Of a stretch of 64,000 nt of DNA, positions 32,901-44,325 are shown in pieces; the stretch's first letter is position 1, and every line of letters begins with the position of its first letter. Location: NCBI GenBank assembly GCA_902805475.1, contig CADCSX010000006.1, forward strand, positions 2,604,001 to 2,668,000. The letters are read 5' to 3'. This stretch comes from Entonaema liquescens (Eukaryota > Ascomycota > Sordariomycetes > Xylariales > Xylariaceae). The position numbers were made by a program, and so were the translations under genes. Below the pieces are notes generated by a model. That model had not been told where the DNA came from. It searched no databases and saw only the letters and a program-made list of their open reading frames with translations.

Positions 32901-35900
32901 TGTTTGGGTGCATGATGTAGAGCCCTACCTTCTTGAGATCATGTCCAAGGTCATGTCTAGCAAAGGCATTGGCCTTTTTGTGAGCAGTTCGACCCCTTCA
33001 GCCAATGGCGATACGACATTTATTCACCCAAGAACCACATACCATGATCTTTCTTATATTTTACCTCCTGGAATCGAACTTCGCGTAGCTTTCAGTAATG
33101 GCATGGCTTCTTACCTGGATGATCTACCAAGAATAGGTATACGGAGTACTGTCGTCAATGGCCCAGAAACGGATAAGGAATATAAAGGGCGTAAGCATAC
33201 CTTCACACTCAATTTTGATAGTCTGGATTTACGGGCTATTGTCAACAAAGTCTGTTCTCAAGGGGGCTGGAAGTCTTGCCCAAAGACGCCAACACTCCAT
33301 ACAATGAAAGTTCACGAAGTAGCTCAGGGGTTGTACAATCGAGATCCATTAGGCGTTCTGAGTTGGAAAGATGCACACTCTATCCCAGTCACCACAATTC
33401 CTATAAGCCCCCGAGGACTATTTGAGAAACAAAAGACATACTTCTTGGTCGGCTTGGCTGGTGGAGTTGGCCTATCATTGTGCGAATGGATGGGCAGCCA
33501 AGGTGCCAAATACTTCGCTGTCGCAAGTCGAAGACCTGAGGTTGACTCTCGAATTTTGGACCATCTGCAAAGGAAGGGCATTTGTATCAGAATATTCCCC
33601 CTCGACATTACGGACAAGAAGGCACTTGATAAAGTTTACCAAGACATTGTCACATCCATGCCACCGATTGGCGGGGTAGTTAACGGCGCCATGGTTCTAC
33701 GAGACAAGCCCTTTGCCAACATGGCAATACAAGATTTCGAAACAGTGCTACGGCCAAAGGTAGAAGGCACCAAGAACCTAGACAAGTTATTCTTTTCAAC
33801 CGACTTGGACTTCTTCGTGTTGCTCTCGTCGTTATCATGCATCATTGGGAATCCATCCCAATCAAATTATGGAGCTGCTAACATGTTCATGTCAAGCTTG
33901 GCCACCCAAAGGCGGAAGAGAGGCGTAGCCGCGTCTGTAATACATATAGCAATGCTTCTTGGGTTCGGATTCCTGACTACCCAGGGCGAAAAACAGGAAA
34001 GTCATTTGAGAAAGATGGGGTATCTCCCAATTTCGGAACCCGAGTTTCATACGATATTCGCCGAAGCCGTAAGATGCGGGCGACCAAGCTCTGGATTAAA
34101 TCACGAACTAATTACAGGCCTTGGTGATGCGACTGATGTCCCTTGGAAACAGCTTTCTCGGTTCTCGTACCATTCTTCTCGGGTTCGAGAAGCTTCTCAG
34201 GAGGGCCCCCATAAAGCACAAGACCTGAGTATCCAAGACCAGTTGGCCGAAGTCCGTGGAACTCAACAGGCGGTGTCAACACTGGAAGGCTGGTTCTCGA
34301 AAAGGCTTGGGCGTATACTTCAGATACCCGATGACAAAATCGAAATGAGCTCATCCTTAATATCACTCGGCATCGACTCCTTAATCGCTGTTGAAATCCG
34401 GAATTTGTTTCTCAAGGAATTGGCTGTCGACATACCAACCTTGTCCTTACTAGGTGGCGCCACCCTGACCAGCATATGCCAGGAGACCGTGGGTAAACTC
34501 TCGGCTCTTTTGAGAAAGAATCTGCAGATCAGGCCAGCCGACGAAGTTTCGACTACAAGTAGTTCAGCCTCAACTATTCAGCTATCAGACACTGAGCCGG
34601 TTGATTTGAAAGAAATAATATCAGCCACTTCCGTGACAAAAGTTGCGCCGGAAGCCACATATGAGAGGGTCGGGGAAATGTCACAAGCGCAAGCACGCTT
34701 ATTTTTCTTACACGAATGCCTCGAAGACAAATCTACCCACACGGTTGCTTACCACGGGCGATTTCACGGCCAACTGGATGTAGCACGTCTTCGGGATTCC
34801 TTGCAACGTGTAGGTATGAAACATGAAAGTCTACGAAGCTCTTACTTCATTGAGAAAACATCGCGCCGTGCTTTCCAAGGTGTCAATCCGATGCCGCACA
34901 TAGAGGTCGAACATGAGCATATTATATCTCAAGATATTGAAGCAGAGGTTGATAACTTGAAGGACTTCGTATTCGATATAGAAAACGGGCGTGCCATGAA
35001 GGTTTTTGTTTTTTCTTTGAGCTCATCCCTCCACCATGTGACCTTCCTTCATCATCATATCGCGCTTGATGGTGTGAGCTGGCAGTTGTTTCTACGCGAC
35101 TTGCAACAGGCATATTCAGGGCTAAGCCTTAAACATTCTCCCCAGCAAGCCATAGACCTGGCTGCGAAGCAAAGACAGGCCAATGAGCCCGCCAAATTAC
35201 GAAAAGAGCTAGAGTTCTGGTGTAATATCGAAAAGGAGCCCCACCCGCCGTTGAAGGTGTTTTCCTTTTCGAAAGTGAAAACTCGACAAGTTCTAAGGAG
35301 CCATGACACATTGACGAAGGTAATCAAAGCAGAAGCGAGTCTCATAAGCCGTGTAAGGCAAGCCGCTTTACAACTCCAAGTCACACCTTTCCACTTTTAC
35401 CTTTCAACCCTGGCGGCTTTCCTTGCTCGCAGCCTCGACACATGGGATTTCAGCATTGGCCTCGTCGATGCCAACAGGAATGACGCAGAAGACCGCGAAA
35501 CAATCGGATATTTTCTCAACATGCTACCGCTACGATTCAAGATGGCCAGTGACGAGCCATTTTCCGAGCTTGCCAAACGAACACGGGATACGGTACTTGC
35601 TGCATTGGCTCATTCTCAAGCCCCGTTCGACATGGTTGTTGACCACATCAAAGATTCAAGGTCCGGAAACCACCATCCATTGTTTCAAGTTATGATGAAT
35701 TACAGCATGTGGTCGTCGGATGAAACGCAGATGGGCGATGGTAAACTTGAGTGGACAGGAGGCACCTACGCGAGGAACCCTTACGACTTCGTTGTCGACG
35801 TCACGGAGAGCCCGACTGGGGCCTTTCTCTCTTTCACTGCCCAAAAATACTTGTATCATGCTTCCGATGTTCAGCTCATGCTAGAGTGGTATATGAGTGC

Positions 35901-38900
35901 CCTCAGAAGCTTTATCAATCTACCGTCAATCAGTATAAGCGATTACCCTCTGTGCGATGAGACCAGCATTGAACGTACGAGTACCTTCGGACTGGGAAAG
36001 CCCCTATCAATCTGCTGGGAGGGTACTATGATCCACCGCATTGAGGAAATGGCCGAGACATATCCAGACTCTATTGCAATTAACGGCAGGAACGGCCAGA
36101 TGCTCACTTATAACGAGATGATATCTCGATCGTGTCAGATTTCCGACCTACTAGGTAATGATTCAGTAATCCCTGGCGCCCGCATTGCAACACTCTTGGA
36201 GCCTACTACGGAGTCGGTCTGCTGCATTCTTGCCATTATGCGGCGAGACCTGGTATGGGTCCCGTTAGATCCCCGTCATCCCAATGAAAGGCTTTCTATT
36301 ATTATGTCGGAATGTCGCCCTGTAATCCTCCTGTGTGATCACACAACGAAAGCTCGTACGACATCACTAGCCGCGGTATCCGGGGCCCAGGTCATGGATA
36401 TCAGTAGCATTGGCCCGTCAGTGTCGACCGGTGTCGAGAATATCAGTAACCCTGAACATACTGCCGTCATTTTCTATACAAGCGGGTCTACCGGCGTGCC
36501 GAAGGGCGTTCTGACCACACATGCCAACATCCTTAACCAGATATATGGCAACACAACCACGTTCGGAGTCGGCCGAGAAGTAATTCTACAGCAAAGCTCT
36601 TTCGGGTTCGACCTTGCGTTGGAGCAAATATTCCATGCTCTAGGGAATGGCGGGAGGCTCGTCAGTGAGTATCCTCGACTACTTACCTGCCTACTTGGTT
36701 GACAGGCTTTGCTAACCTAGGATATCGCAGTCGTTAGTAGCGAAACGCGAGGGGATCCTAACCTTCTTGCGGAACTAATACTCTCAGAATCCGTGACATA
36801 TACCAATTTCGTCCCGTCAGAATACCTTGCCCTTATTCATTATAGCCTGCCAACTCTCCAGAAATGCAAGTCTTGGCGGTTCGCGTTTGCAGCAGGGGAA
36901 AAGATAGAGCCCAAGCTTCGTAGAGCATTCCAGAGGCTCAACCTTGCTGGGCTTCAACTCATCAATGCATATGGACCTATTGAGAGTACGATGGCCTGCG
37001 CGAGGGGTATCATGCCTTACCATACAGAAGACGATATTGAATCTACCAGTGACTCTCTATGGCCGTCCCCGAACTATTCCATTTCCATCTTGGATGAACA
37101 GATGAGGAGTCTTCCCTTGGGGTTTCCTGGAGAGATCTGCGTCTCCGGGCCCGGAGTCACACTCGGCTACCTGAATCGCCCCCAAGAAACAAAACTCAAA
37201 TTCACTGAGGAAAGCATTACATCTACATTAGATCCAAACCAAAAGTCGATGCGATACTACCGCACGGGTGATTTAGGGAGATGGCTCGAAGATGGTTCGC
37301 TCAACATACTAGGGCGGCTCGATGGCGAGAGCCAGGTCAAGATCCGCGGCGTCCGCATAGAACTCGATGAAATTTCCAACATCATCATTAAAATTGCCGA
37401 TTCAGTGATTACCGATGCTTCCGCATCCTTCCGTCGAGACGCAAGTACATTAGTTGCTTTTGTGGTTTTCGATACTGAGTATGGAGGGGATAAGGAGGCA
37501 TTTGTAGAAGACCTTAAGAAGAAGATTCCTCTGCCCATATATATGTGTCCTTCGATCATAATTCCTATAAGCCGGATTCCGACCAACGTCAACGGAAAGA
37601 AAGACAGATTGGCCATTGACAGTCTTCCTATCCCCAGCGACCAAGACGCTAGTGGCTTTTCCAATGAATTGTCACCCATGGAAATGCGAATGAAAGAAGC
37701 GTGGCAAGAAGTCTTGATGAATCGCTCGGCCTCGCTGGCTAGTGTTGGCTGGGACTCCGACTTCTTCCACGTCGGCGGCAATTCTATGTTGCTAATCAAG
37801 TTGCAGTCGGTTCTTCATGGATCATTCGGCGTCACTGTTTCGCTTCCAACATTATACCAGCATAGCACACTACGCGATATGACCAGATGTTTTGAATCAA
37901 GTGATACAGCCGCCCTGATTAAATCAATCAATTGGAATACCGAACTTGCGGCTATCACTGACGGGCTCCCTCCACCGCGCGACGTGAAGCCTTTAGTTAC
38001 TCGATCATCACTAGTTGTTGCATTGACTGGCGCGACAGGGTTTATTGGAACACGCATCCTTGAGCGTCTAGTTGAAGATGAAAGGATTAAGGAGGTCCAC
38101 TGCATCGCCATCAGACCAGATAGTCATGGTCAACCGCGTCATACATCCGTGAGAAGCAACAAGGTGATTGAGTATTCGGGGGATCTATCGGATCGCTCCC
38201 TCGGACTGACCACGGAAGAATTCGCGTATCTGAGGGACGAAGCGCATCTGATCATCCACAACGGCGCCGAGGTCTCATTGCTCAAGACGTATCATTCACT
38301 ACGCCGAGCAAACGTTGTGCCGACCAAGACGCTTTGCGAGCTAGCCTTGCCGAGGCGAATTCCGTTCCACTTCATCTCGACAGCGTCGGTAGCCAAGTTC
38401 GCGGGCGCGTCTGCCCTGCCTCCGGTTTCAGTCTCGCATCACGAACCACCAGTAGACACCGCCGATGGATACAATGCGACGAAATGGGCAAGCGAGTCTC
38501 TTTTAGAAAGAGTTACGGTCGACTATAAACTGCCAACGAGTATTCACCGTCTACCCGCAGTTGTCGGCGATGGCGTCCCAGAGCTTAATCTTATGGGACT
38601 CATATTTAAGTTTTCTTGCTTGCTCCGCATCGTGCCAAAGTGGGATGTTGAAGGGTCTGAAGGAGGTTTTGATTTCGTCCATGTCGACCGTGTCTCAGAA
38701 GACTTGATTAAATGTGCGTTCGATTCCCTGTCCCTGGGACTTCAGCCATCCACGGCTCCGTATTTCCATCACTACAGCGAAGCAAAGATCCCCCTGGACG
38801 GCCTTAAAGATTATATGGAAAAAGATCAAGGTGTTTCTTTCAATGCTGCCTATATGGAGGATTGGCTGGCTATGGCATTGGAAGAGGGGTTAAATCCCCT

Positions 38901-38967
38901 TGTACATGAGTATTTGTTGAATACCATCGGCGGCCGAACGATTACTTTCCCAGGGATCGCAAGGTAA
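26955..38967 (+). CDS. PKS-NRPS hybrid synthetase (KS-MAT-DH-MT-KR-ACP-C-A-T-R)
   Basis: Four exons (26955-27146, 27206-27682, 27754-36664, 36731-38967; introns 59, 71 and 66 nt) encode 3938 aa. Domains, with approximate residues: KS with active Cys182 (DTACSSS); MAT with Ser658 (GHSSGE); DH with His989 (GHRFQNQVVFP); C-methyltransferase SAM motif LEIGAGTG near 1433; KR GLAGGVG near 2123 and Tyr2262; ACP Ser2432 (GIDSL); condensation HHIALDG at 2657-2663; adenylation TSGSTGVPKG near 3133; T-domain Ser3545 (GGNS); reductase GATGFIG near 3628 with Tyr3774 and Lys3778. No integral ER is evident, consistent with the adjacent trans-ER. All catalytic motifs examined look intact, so the reductase should release an aldehyde, as in cytochalasan synthetases. 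The A domain contains FGFDLALEQ and NAYGPIESTMAC; I do not assign the amino acid. The second methionine (26958) is an equally good start. The whole cytosolic enzyme is free of frameshifts. Confidence 0.95.
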
Positions 38968-39749
38968 TGATATATTATATTACCTTCCGCAGCAACCCAC
39001 CCGAGAACAGCGGCCGAGTCTCCAAGCCCCTGGCTGGTAGCTAGATACTTAGGTAGGCGATGATAAGGTACAGCAAATAAATATCACGATGTCTACAGGT
39101 AACTTATAAAAAAAGGCTTAGAGTGCTTCTAGAGCCGACCCTTATCTCATATCATAACGACCAGAATATTTAATATATGACCTCAAATGCACACTGTAAT
39201 ACAATACATTTCCTTTGTCAGGCGGTGGATGCATTGGCCCTGTCACGCTGTAGAAATATCTAGGATAGTTCCAGTGTCGTAGATAGATGCACATGCCCAA
39301 TAGACGTAAATATTCTCATCATCATGCAGTACAACAAGTACAACAAGTACAACAAGTACAACACAAGGCATAAGTTACTTAACAAATCATCGCATTCATA
39401 TTTCAAACTAAAATTGTGTTTGCACTGTATGACTTTTAACATTTTGATATTTTTGTGATTGAATCTTTTTTTTTTTTCGATACTTTTTTCGATACTGTAT
39501 CACGCACCGCAGTAGTCGTGCACGAGATCAAGCTTAAGTAAAACAATCCAGAAGATAACAGGTATTTAAAGGAATTGGCAAGAGCGACTTTTTAAGTATT
39601 GCAAACACAACAACCTTGGACGTAAATCCCAATTTCTACACAAACGGACCTGCTACTTTTTCTTTCCCTGATACGTCTTGCAATCTTCACACTTCACCCT
39701 TCACACAAATCTATCTGCCTAGACAGCTGCAAATTATCGGAAACCCAAG
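38968..39749. other. Intergenic region downstream of the PKS-NRPS
   Basis: About 780 nt of AT-rich sequence holding the PKS-NRPS 3' end and the promoter of the next gene. It contains a nine-nt tandem repeat (listed) and a poly-T run near 39467-39477. No gene is seen. Confidence 0.5.
39329..39364. repeat. Nine-nt tandem repeat GTACAACAA
   Basis: About four head-to-tail copies of GTACAACAA, the last one diverged, lie downstream of the PKS-NRPS gene. It looks like an ordinary minisatellite. Confidence 0.85.
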
Positions 39750-40724
39750 ATGGACGTGGCGAAGATGGACGTGATTAAGAAAGCACCGGTACGCCTGCCG
39801 ATGGAAATTATCTTCCAAATTATGTCGTCTCTATTCCCTCCAGGCCAATCCGCCTGCGTCCCGCCGTGGCATGAGGCTACACAGTTGCTCATCAAATTCA
39901 CCCTCGTATCGCGCGCAACACACTATGAAGCTACTCGCAAATTGAGACAGCGTTGTATCTACATGCACATGACACGACACTGTCGTTTTGTTCAGTGCCT
40001 ACACGCCTACCTCCAGTCAAAGGTCTCTCTTCCTAGCGCATTCACAGGTATCGAGCAGATGTATATTTGTCTTATGGGCAATGGCGCCTTAGGGAGAATG
40101 CTTTATCTATTCGACCATGTTGGCGCCTCTCTCAAAAGTCTCACTCTCGATTACTGCTCGCCGGTAATGGATCTCGTCCCTGAAGAACAACCTCACTGGC
40201 GACGCTGCTTTAAGAAGTTAACCCAGTTGGAGGACCTTGTTTGCACCATTGAGACCTTGTACATGGCCAGCGACCGCTTGAACCTTGATGCGACGGAGCC
40301 CCTATGGCCAAATCTCAAGCGACTGGCGATCATAACATGCTACATCGAAACTGATATCTCCTGGTTATACGTCCATTCCCCGAAACTCAACCATATAGTC
40401 CTCAGAAAGGCTATAAAAAAGAGCTTCTACATTCAGGTCCTGCCTCGGAAGGAGAATCACAGTTACCAACCGCACCAACTCCCTATTACGGTTGTAATAT
40501 CAGAGAACGAGGACAAGGGTATACAAAAGAAATATGCCAAAGACGATAGGATACGGGTTCTGAAGTATGGGTTTCCGGGGGGTAAATGGAGTGACCAGAT
40601 GTGGTGGCGTACTATCTTCGAAGGAAAGCTTTGGGATCTAGGTCTCCCCGACACTTCAACAAAAAACCGAGACGGAAAAGATGGGAAAGATGGCAAAGAT
40701 GGCAAAGACGGCGTAGCTAGCTGA
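39750..40724 (+). CDS. F-box-like protein with KDG-repeat tail
   Basis: Single exon, 324 aa. The N terminus (residues 12-60: VRLPMEIIFQIMSSLFPP, then IKFTLVSRATHYEATRKL) resembles an F-box. The middle is helical with a few leucine-rich stretches (LKSLTLDYC, LKRLAIITCYIETDISWLYV). The C terminus ends in a short repeat GKDGKDGKDGKDG encoded by nine-nt units at about 40672-40714. The function is probably an SCF adaptor, with substrate unknown. It is the first gene downstream of the PKS-NRPS and probably marks the cluster edge. Confidence 0.65.
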   Translation: MDVAKMDVIKKAPVRLPMEIIFQIMSSLFPPGQSACVPPWHEATQLLIKFTLVSRATHYEATRKLRQRCIYMHMTRHCRFVQCLHAYLQSKVSLPSAFTGIEQMYICLMGNGALGRMLYLFDHVGASLKSLTLDYCSPVMDLVPEEQPHWRRCFKKLTQLEDLVCTIETLYMASDRLNLDATEPLWPNLKRLAIITCYIETDISWLYVHSPKLNHIVLRKAIKKSFYIQVLPRKENHSYQPHQLPITVVISENEDKGIQKKYAKDDRIRVLKYGFPGGKWSDQMWWRTIFEGKLWDLGLPDTSTKNRDGKDGKDGKDGKDGVAS

Positions 40725-42384
40725 AGTAGGCGGATGATCATTGTGCTAATAGGTAGGAGAGTGATTATTAGGGAAAATATAAGACAAAAATGATATAATT
40801 CGGTAACGAGTCCACAGACCAATATTCTATAATTATATGGATGTATGTCTTACAGTGACCAGTAACGATTTGTTTCGTATTGGGTTGGGTATCCGCCACT
40901 CTGGGAAAAAAAAAAAAAAAAACCAGGGTCTCTGTCCGACATGCGGGGAGGAAAGCTAGTGACAGGTCAACCTGGCAAAGTGCCCTAGATTTGCATGGGG
41001 GGTCCCCGCCTCTGATATGTAAATCCCGCGCAAAAGACCCTGACGACATGGAATCTCGATCTTTGATAAAGTCGGGGTAAGGGTTACGTTACTTTCAAAA
41101 ATCCTAGGATAGGTGCTAAGCTGAAGTAAATAAGATTTACAATCAGAAAGATTTGAATATGCTAAACGCCGTATTCTATTTGGAATTGGTACGTGTGGTG
41201 GTTTTCATATATGATATATGACATAACAGATGTGTATCTCACGCGTTGAACTTTTTTTTTTTTTTTAAAAGAAAAAAAAGCGAGCTGGGAATGCAAGGGA
41301 CCCCCACGTTCTTCTGGACTACATAAAAGAATAAAAATTGGCTAGGTTAGAGCCCACTAAAAGCACGTGGAACAACGGGGAAGAGGATACTTGGATACTG
41401 GATGGGAATCAGGGGTAATGGTGTACATTGATAGAAAAATCGAGTCCTAGTTTTGATGCAATGCGACGCAACTACGAAGAATGCAACCCTGCCAACACTT
41501 TTTTTTTCTTTGCTGTTTCTTTCCCTGCCCCTAACTCTCCTGTTCCGCCTTAGGATTTTTAATGTATTTCCTGCATGAAAATTTCTTATTTGACGTAAAC
41601 TTCCCACTAATATCGATACCGGCGTATCCGTTATCCTTACCCGGTTTGCGGAGAACCTAGAAGCTGGCCTCGGGTTCACGGACAGCGGCGGGTACCTCAA
41701 GATTCCGCTACCGATTCTTCGCTCGCATAAAATTAGGCTAGTTACTTTTTATACCTCATGTACTCAGGTACCAAATTTATACTTTCAATGCCTGCTGTAG
41801 GTGATGTACGTATTGTACATGCGGTCATCTAATTTCCATTCAATTCATTCTGTACAGATTCGTAGTCTTTTCTCCTTTTATCACGATACTCGCGTTTCTA
41901 TTTCCCTACTTTGCAACATGTGACGCAATTGAGATTGAAACGTTTTATCGTCTTTTGGACATTCATGTGTAATATATTGATTGTACAACCCAATTCATAG
42001 CCTTATGTACATCAAGTACTTTACAGATATTTCGTCGCCTTATTCCCGAACCGCGAACAACCATTATCCCTGTTCCCAAAATCTTGCTGTGCTTCTTCCT
42101 TATTGCTGCATTGGCATCTCTGCTTTCGATACCGACCATCATCCCTGCAATCTCCTTTCACTCTGCTCCGCCAAATCTCCAAATCTTTTTTACGGTCTTT
42201 TTTACCCACAACACATTCTCTTACCCTTTGCCTCGGTTTCCCTTTTCCGCAACTGGTGATGACCTCGAATCACGTACCGGACATTTCTATCACCGTCCCT
42301 TAGTCTTCGTAACGACAATTGTAACACGAGGGTCGCGCCGTGATAAGCCAGGAGTGAAACGAACCGAGTCGGTGGATTGCGGTC
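40725..42384. other. Long intergenic region upstream of UBP16-like gene
   Basis: About 1.66 kb. It holds a 17-nt A run at 40906-40922, a long T run near 41250-41266 and pyrimidine-rich sequence close to the next start codon. Several 60-120-aa frames on both strands show no family likeness. It probably contains the promoter and a long 5' UTR of the deubiquitinase gene. Confidence 0.5.
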
Positions 42385-44325
42385 ATGCCTGAGAAGCCTC
42401 TCACAGTTGCCACCTACGCGGCCGGCGCTTCTCTCGCTGCCATCACTCTCTTCTACGTTTTTGCCCCCAACTATTTTTTAGACGGTGATTCCAATTCGAC
42501 GCGCAAGAAAGGCGTTGTAGGTCTTTCAAACCCGGCAAACGACTGTTTCATCAACTCCGTCCTCCAAGCCCTTGCCGGCCTCACCGATCTCCGAATTTAC
42601 CTTATCCGAGAAACCCACCGAAGAAATATAGACGAGCCGTGGGTTTATCAAGATATAGTTCAGGATCCCGCATACAAGAACAGACCCGAATGGAAGGTTC
42701 AGGGTCTACAGGCCGGGCTCGTTACCAAAGGCCTGAAGGATATTCTCGATGCCCTTAACGAGCGACCCATTTACAAGAAGACTATATCTGCTGGCCCCTT
42801 TATCAGGGTACTCGAGACTGCCTTCAAGCAGCGCATTAGTAGACAACAGCAGGATGCGCAGGAATTCCTACAGGTAGTAGCCGAGCGATTATGCGACGAA
42901 TACCACGCCGGAAGGAGAGCGAGAGAAGCTGCCAGAAAGAAATGCAGCACCGAGGCGTCAGCCAATAAAGCAGAGCCAATCGATGGCGACGCCGTTGAGC
43001 AACGCTTAGCAAAGCTAGCCGTAAACGGGGATGGAAATATTGAAAGTGCTGTATCAGATGAGACCAAACCCGAAGCCGAGGCGGAAGGACTCCAGCCAAG
43101 AAACGAAGAAGATGGATTCCCGTTGGAAGGCCAATATGAAAGTCAAATTGAGTGCCAGAAGTGTGGTTTCAAACCGAAGCCGACGGAGAATACGTTCTGC
43201 ACTCTGACATTAAACGTGCCGCAGTCAAGCTCGACATCGCTCAATACTTGTCTGGACGGATTCTTTAAGACCGAGTACATAGACGACTTCAAATGCGAAA
43301 AATGTCGCCTTGTGCACGCAAAAGATTTATTGGAAGCACAGTTGTCGCGATCCAATTCCGAGCGTTTCAAGGCCAGTACGCGAGAGACAATTTCCAAGCT
43401 ACAGCATGCCATCGATAATAATCCTGAGGATCCTCCACTTGACGTCGAACTACCCCCTATGCGCGACGCCCCCACGTGTAAAATTGCGAAGCATACACGA
43501 TTAACTGGCTTCCCTAAGATTATGGCTATCCACCTTTCCAGGTCTATATATAACAGTATCTCACAGAAGAATTCGGCTAAAGTTACCTTCCCTGAGCAGT
43601 TACTAATGGGACCTCTATTAAATCGTAAAAAATACAAATTACTTGCTACAGTTACGCATAAGGGCAGCCATCATAGTGGGCATTACGAGTCTTTCCGCCG
43701 ACAGAATATCTCTCTTCCGTTCTCCACCCCAAATGCATTTCAAGCTTCTGATATCTTTGCCAAATCAGCTACACCAAGTCCAGCCTCGACTCCACGCGTT
43801 AGTGCGATGCCAAGGTCGGGTGACCCCAGTCCGGTAGCATCTATTCCGGATCTCGGTTTCTCTTCATCCTCGGGGAGTAGTTCGTCCAACCAATCAGTTG
43901 ATGTGCTACCTCGGCCGTCTACCGATTCAACACCCCAAACTTCTGCGACGTCCAATGGCCGGACTTCCTCTCGTCGCAGCCCGAAGTTTTCATCCATAAG
44001 GGATCGTGAGTCAGATAGTATTAGTCTCAAGTCAGTTGCAGCATCTGCTCGATCGACTATGTCAAGAATATCGCACTCAGCTAGAAACAGCAGGTCAGGC
44101 AGTCCAGCTGGCCAAACACCGGTTGCACCATCTACGGTGAATGGGAAAGCGATTACATCGAAACCGAATGGGGCAAAACCCAAGCGTCGAAAGCAAAATG
44201 ATCGATGGTGGCGTATTAGCGACGAAAAGATTAAGGAAGCCAAGACGGGCGAGGTGCTGGGAATGCAACGAGAAGTATACCTGCTCTTCTACGAACTAGA
44301 GCGCGAGAGTCCGGCAGAGTCATAG
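42385..44325 (+). CDS. ubp16: Ubiquitin-specific protease, Ubp16-like, membrane anchored
   Basis: Single exon, 646 aa. An N-terminal helix (about residues 8-28) anchors the protein, as in yeast Ubp16 of the mitochondrial outer membrane. The USP domain begins with GLSNPANDCFINSVLQAL, where Cys54 is the nucleophile, and the Gln-rich DAQEFLQVV box follows. A zinc-binding pair of Cys-x-x-Cys motifs is present (CQKCGF, CEKCRL). The His box is HKGSHHSGHYESF. Between it and the last USP strands (DRWWRISDEKIKEAKTGEV, YLLFYELE) is a long Ser-rich, probably disordered insertion of about 180 residues. It removes ubiquitin from substrates. A housekeeping gene outside the cluster. Confidence 0.88.
   Translation: MPEKPLTVATYAAGASLAAITLFYVFAPNYFLDGDSNSTRKKGVVGLSNPANDCFINSVLQALAGLTDLRIYLIRETHRRNIDEPWVYQDIVQDPAYKNRPEWKVQGLQAGLVTKGLKDILDALNERPIYKKTISAGPFIRVLETAFKQRISRQQQDAQEFLQVVAERLCDEYHAGRRAREAARKKCSTEASANKAEPIDGDAVEQRLAKLAVNGDGNIESAVSDETKPEAEAEGLQPRNEEDGFPLEGQYESQIECQKCGFKPKPTENTFCTLTLNVPQSSSTSLNTCLDGFFKTEYIDDFKCEKCRLVHAKDLLEAQLSRSNSERFKASTRETISKLQHAIDNNPEDPPLDVELPPMRDAPTCKIAKHTRLTGFPKIMAIHLSRSIYNSISQKNSAKVTFPEQLLMGPLLNRKKYKLLATVTHKGSHHSGHYESFRRQNISLPFSTPNAFQASDIFAKSATPSPASTPRVSAMPRSGDPSPVASIPDLGFSSSSGSSSSNQSVDVLPRPSTDSTPQTSATSNGRTSSRRSPKFSSIRDRESDSISLKSVAASARSTMSRISHSARNSRSGSPAGQTPVAPSTVNGKAITSKPNGAKPKRRKQNDRWWRISDEKIKEAKTGEVLGMQREVYLLFYELERESPAES

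Noticed and set aside
41347..41700. 117-aa minus-strand frame upstream of the Ubp16-like gene
   Set aside because: It is basic and low in structure, with no family match and no supporting splice sites; probably chance in the promoter or 5' UTR.
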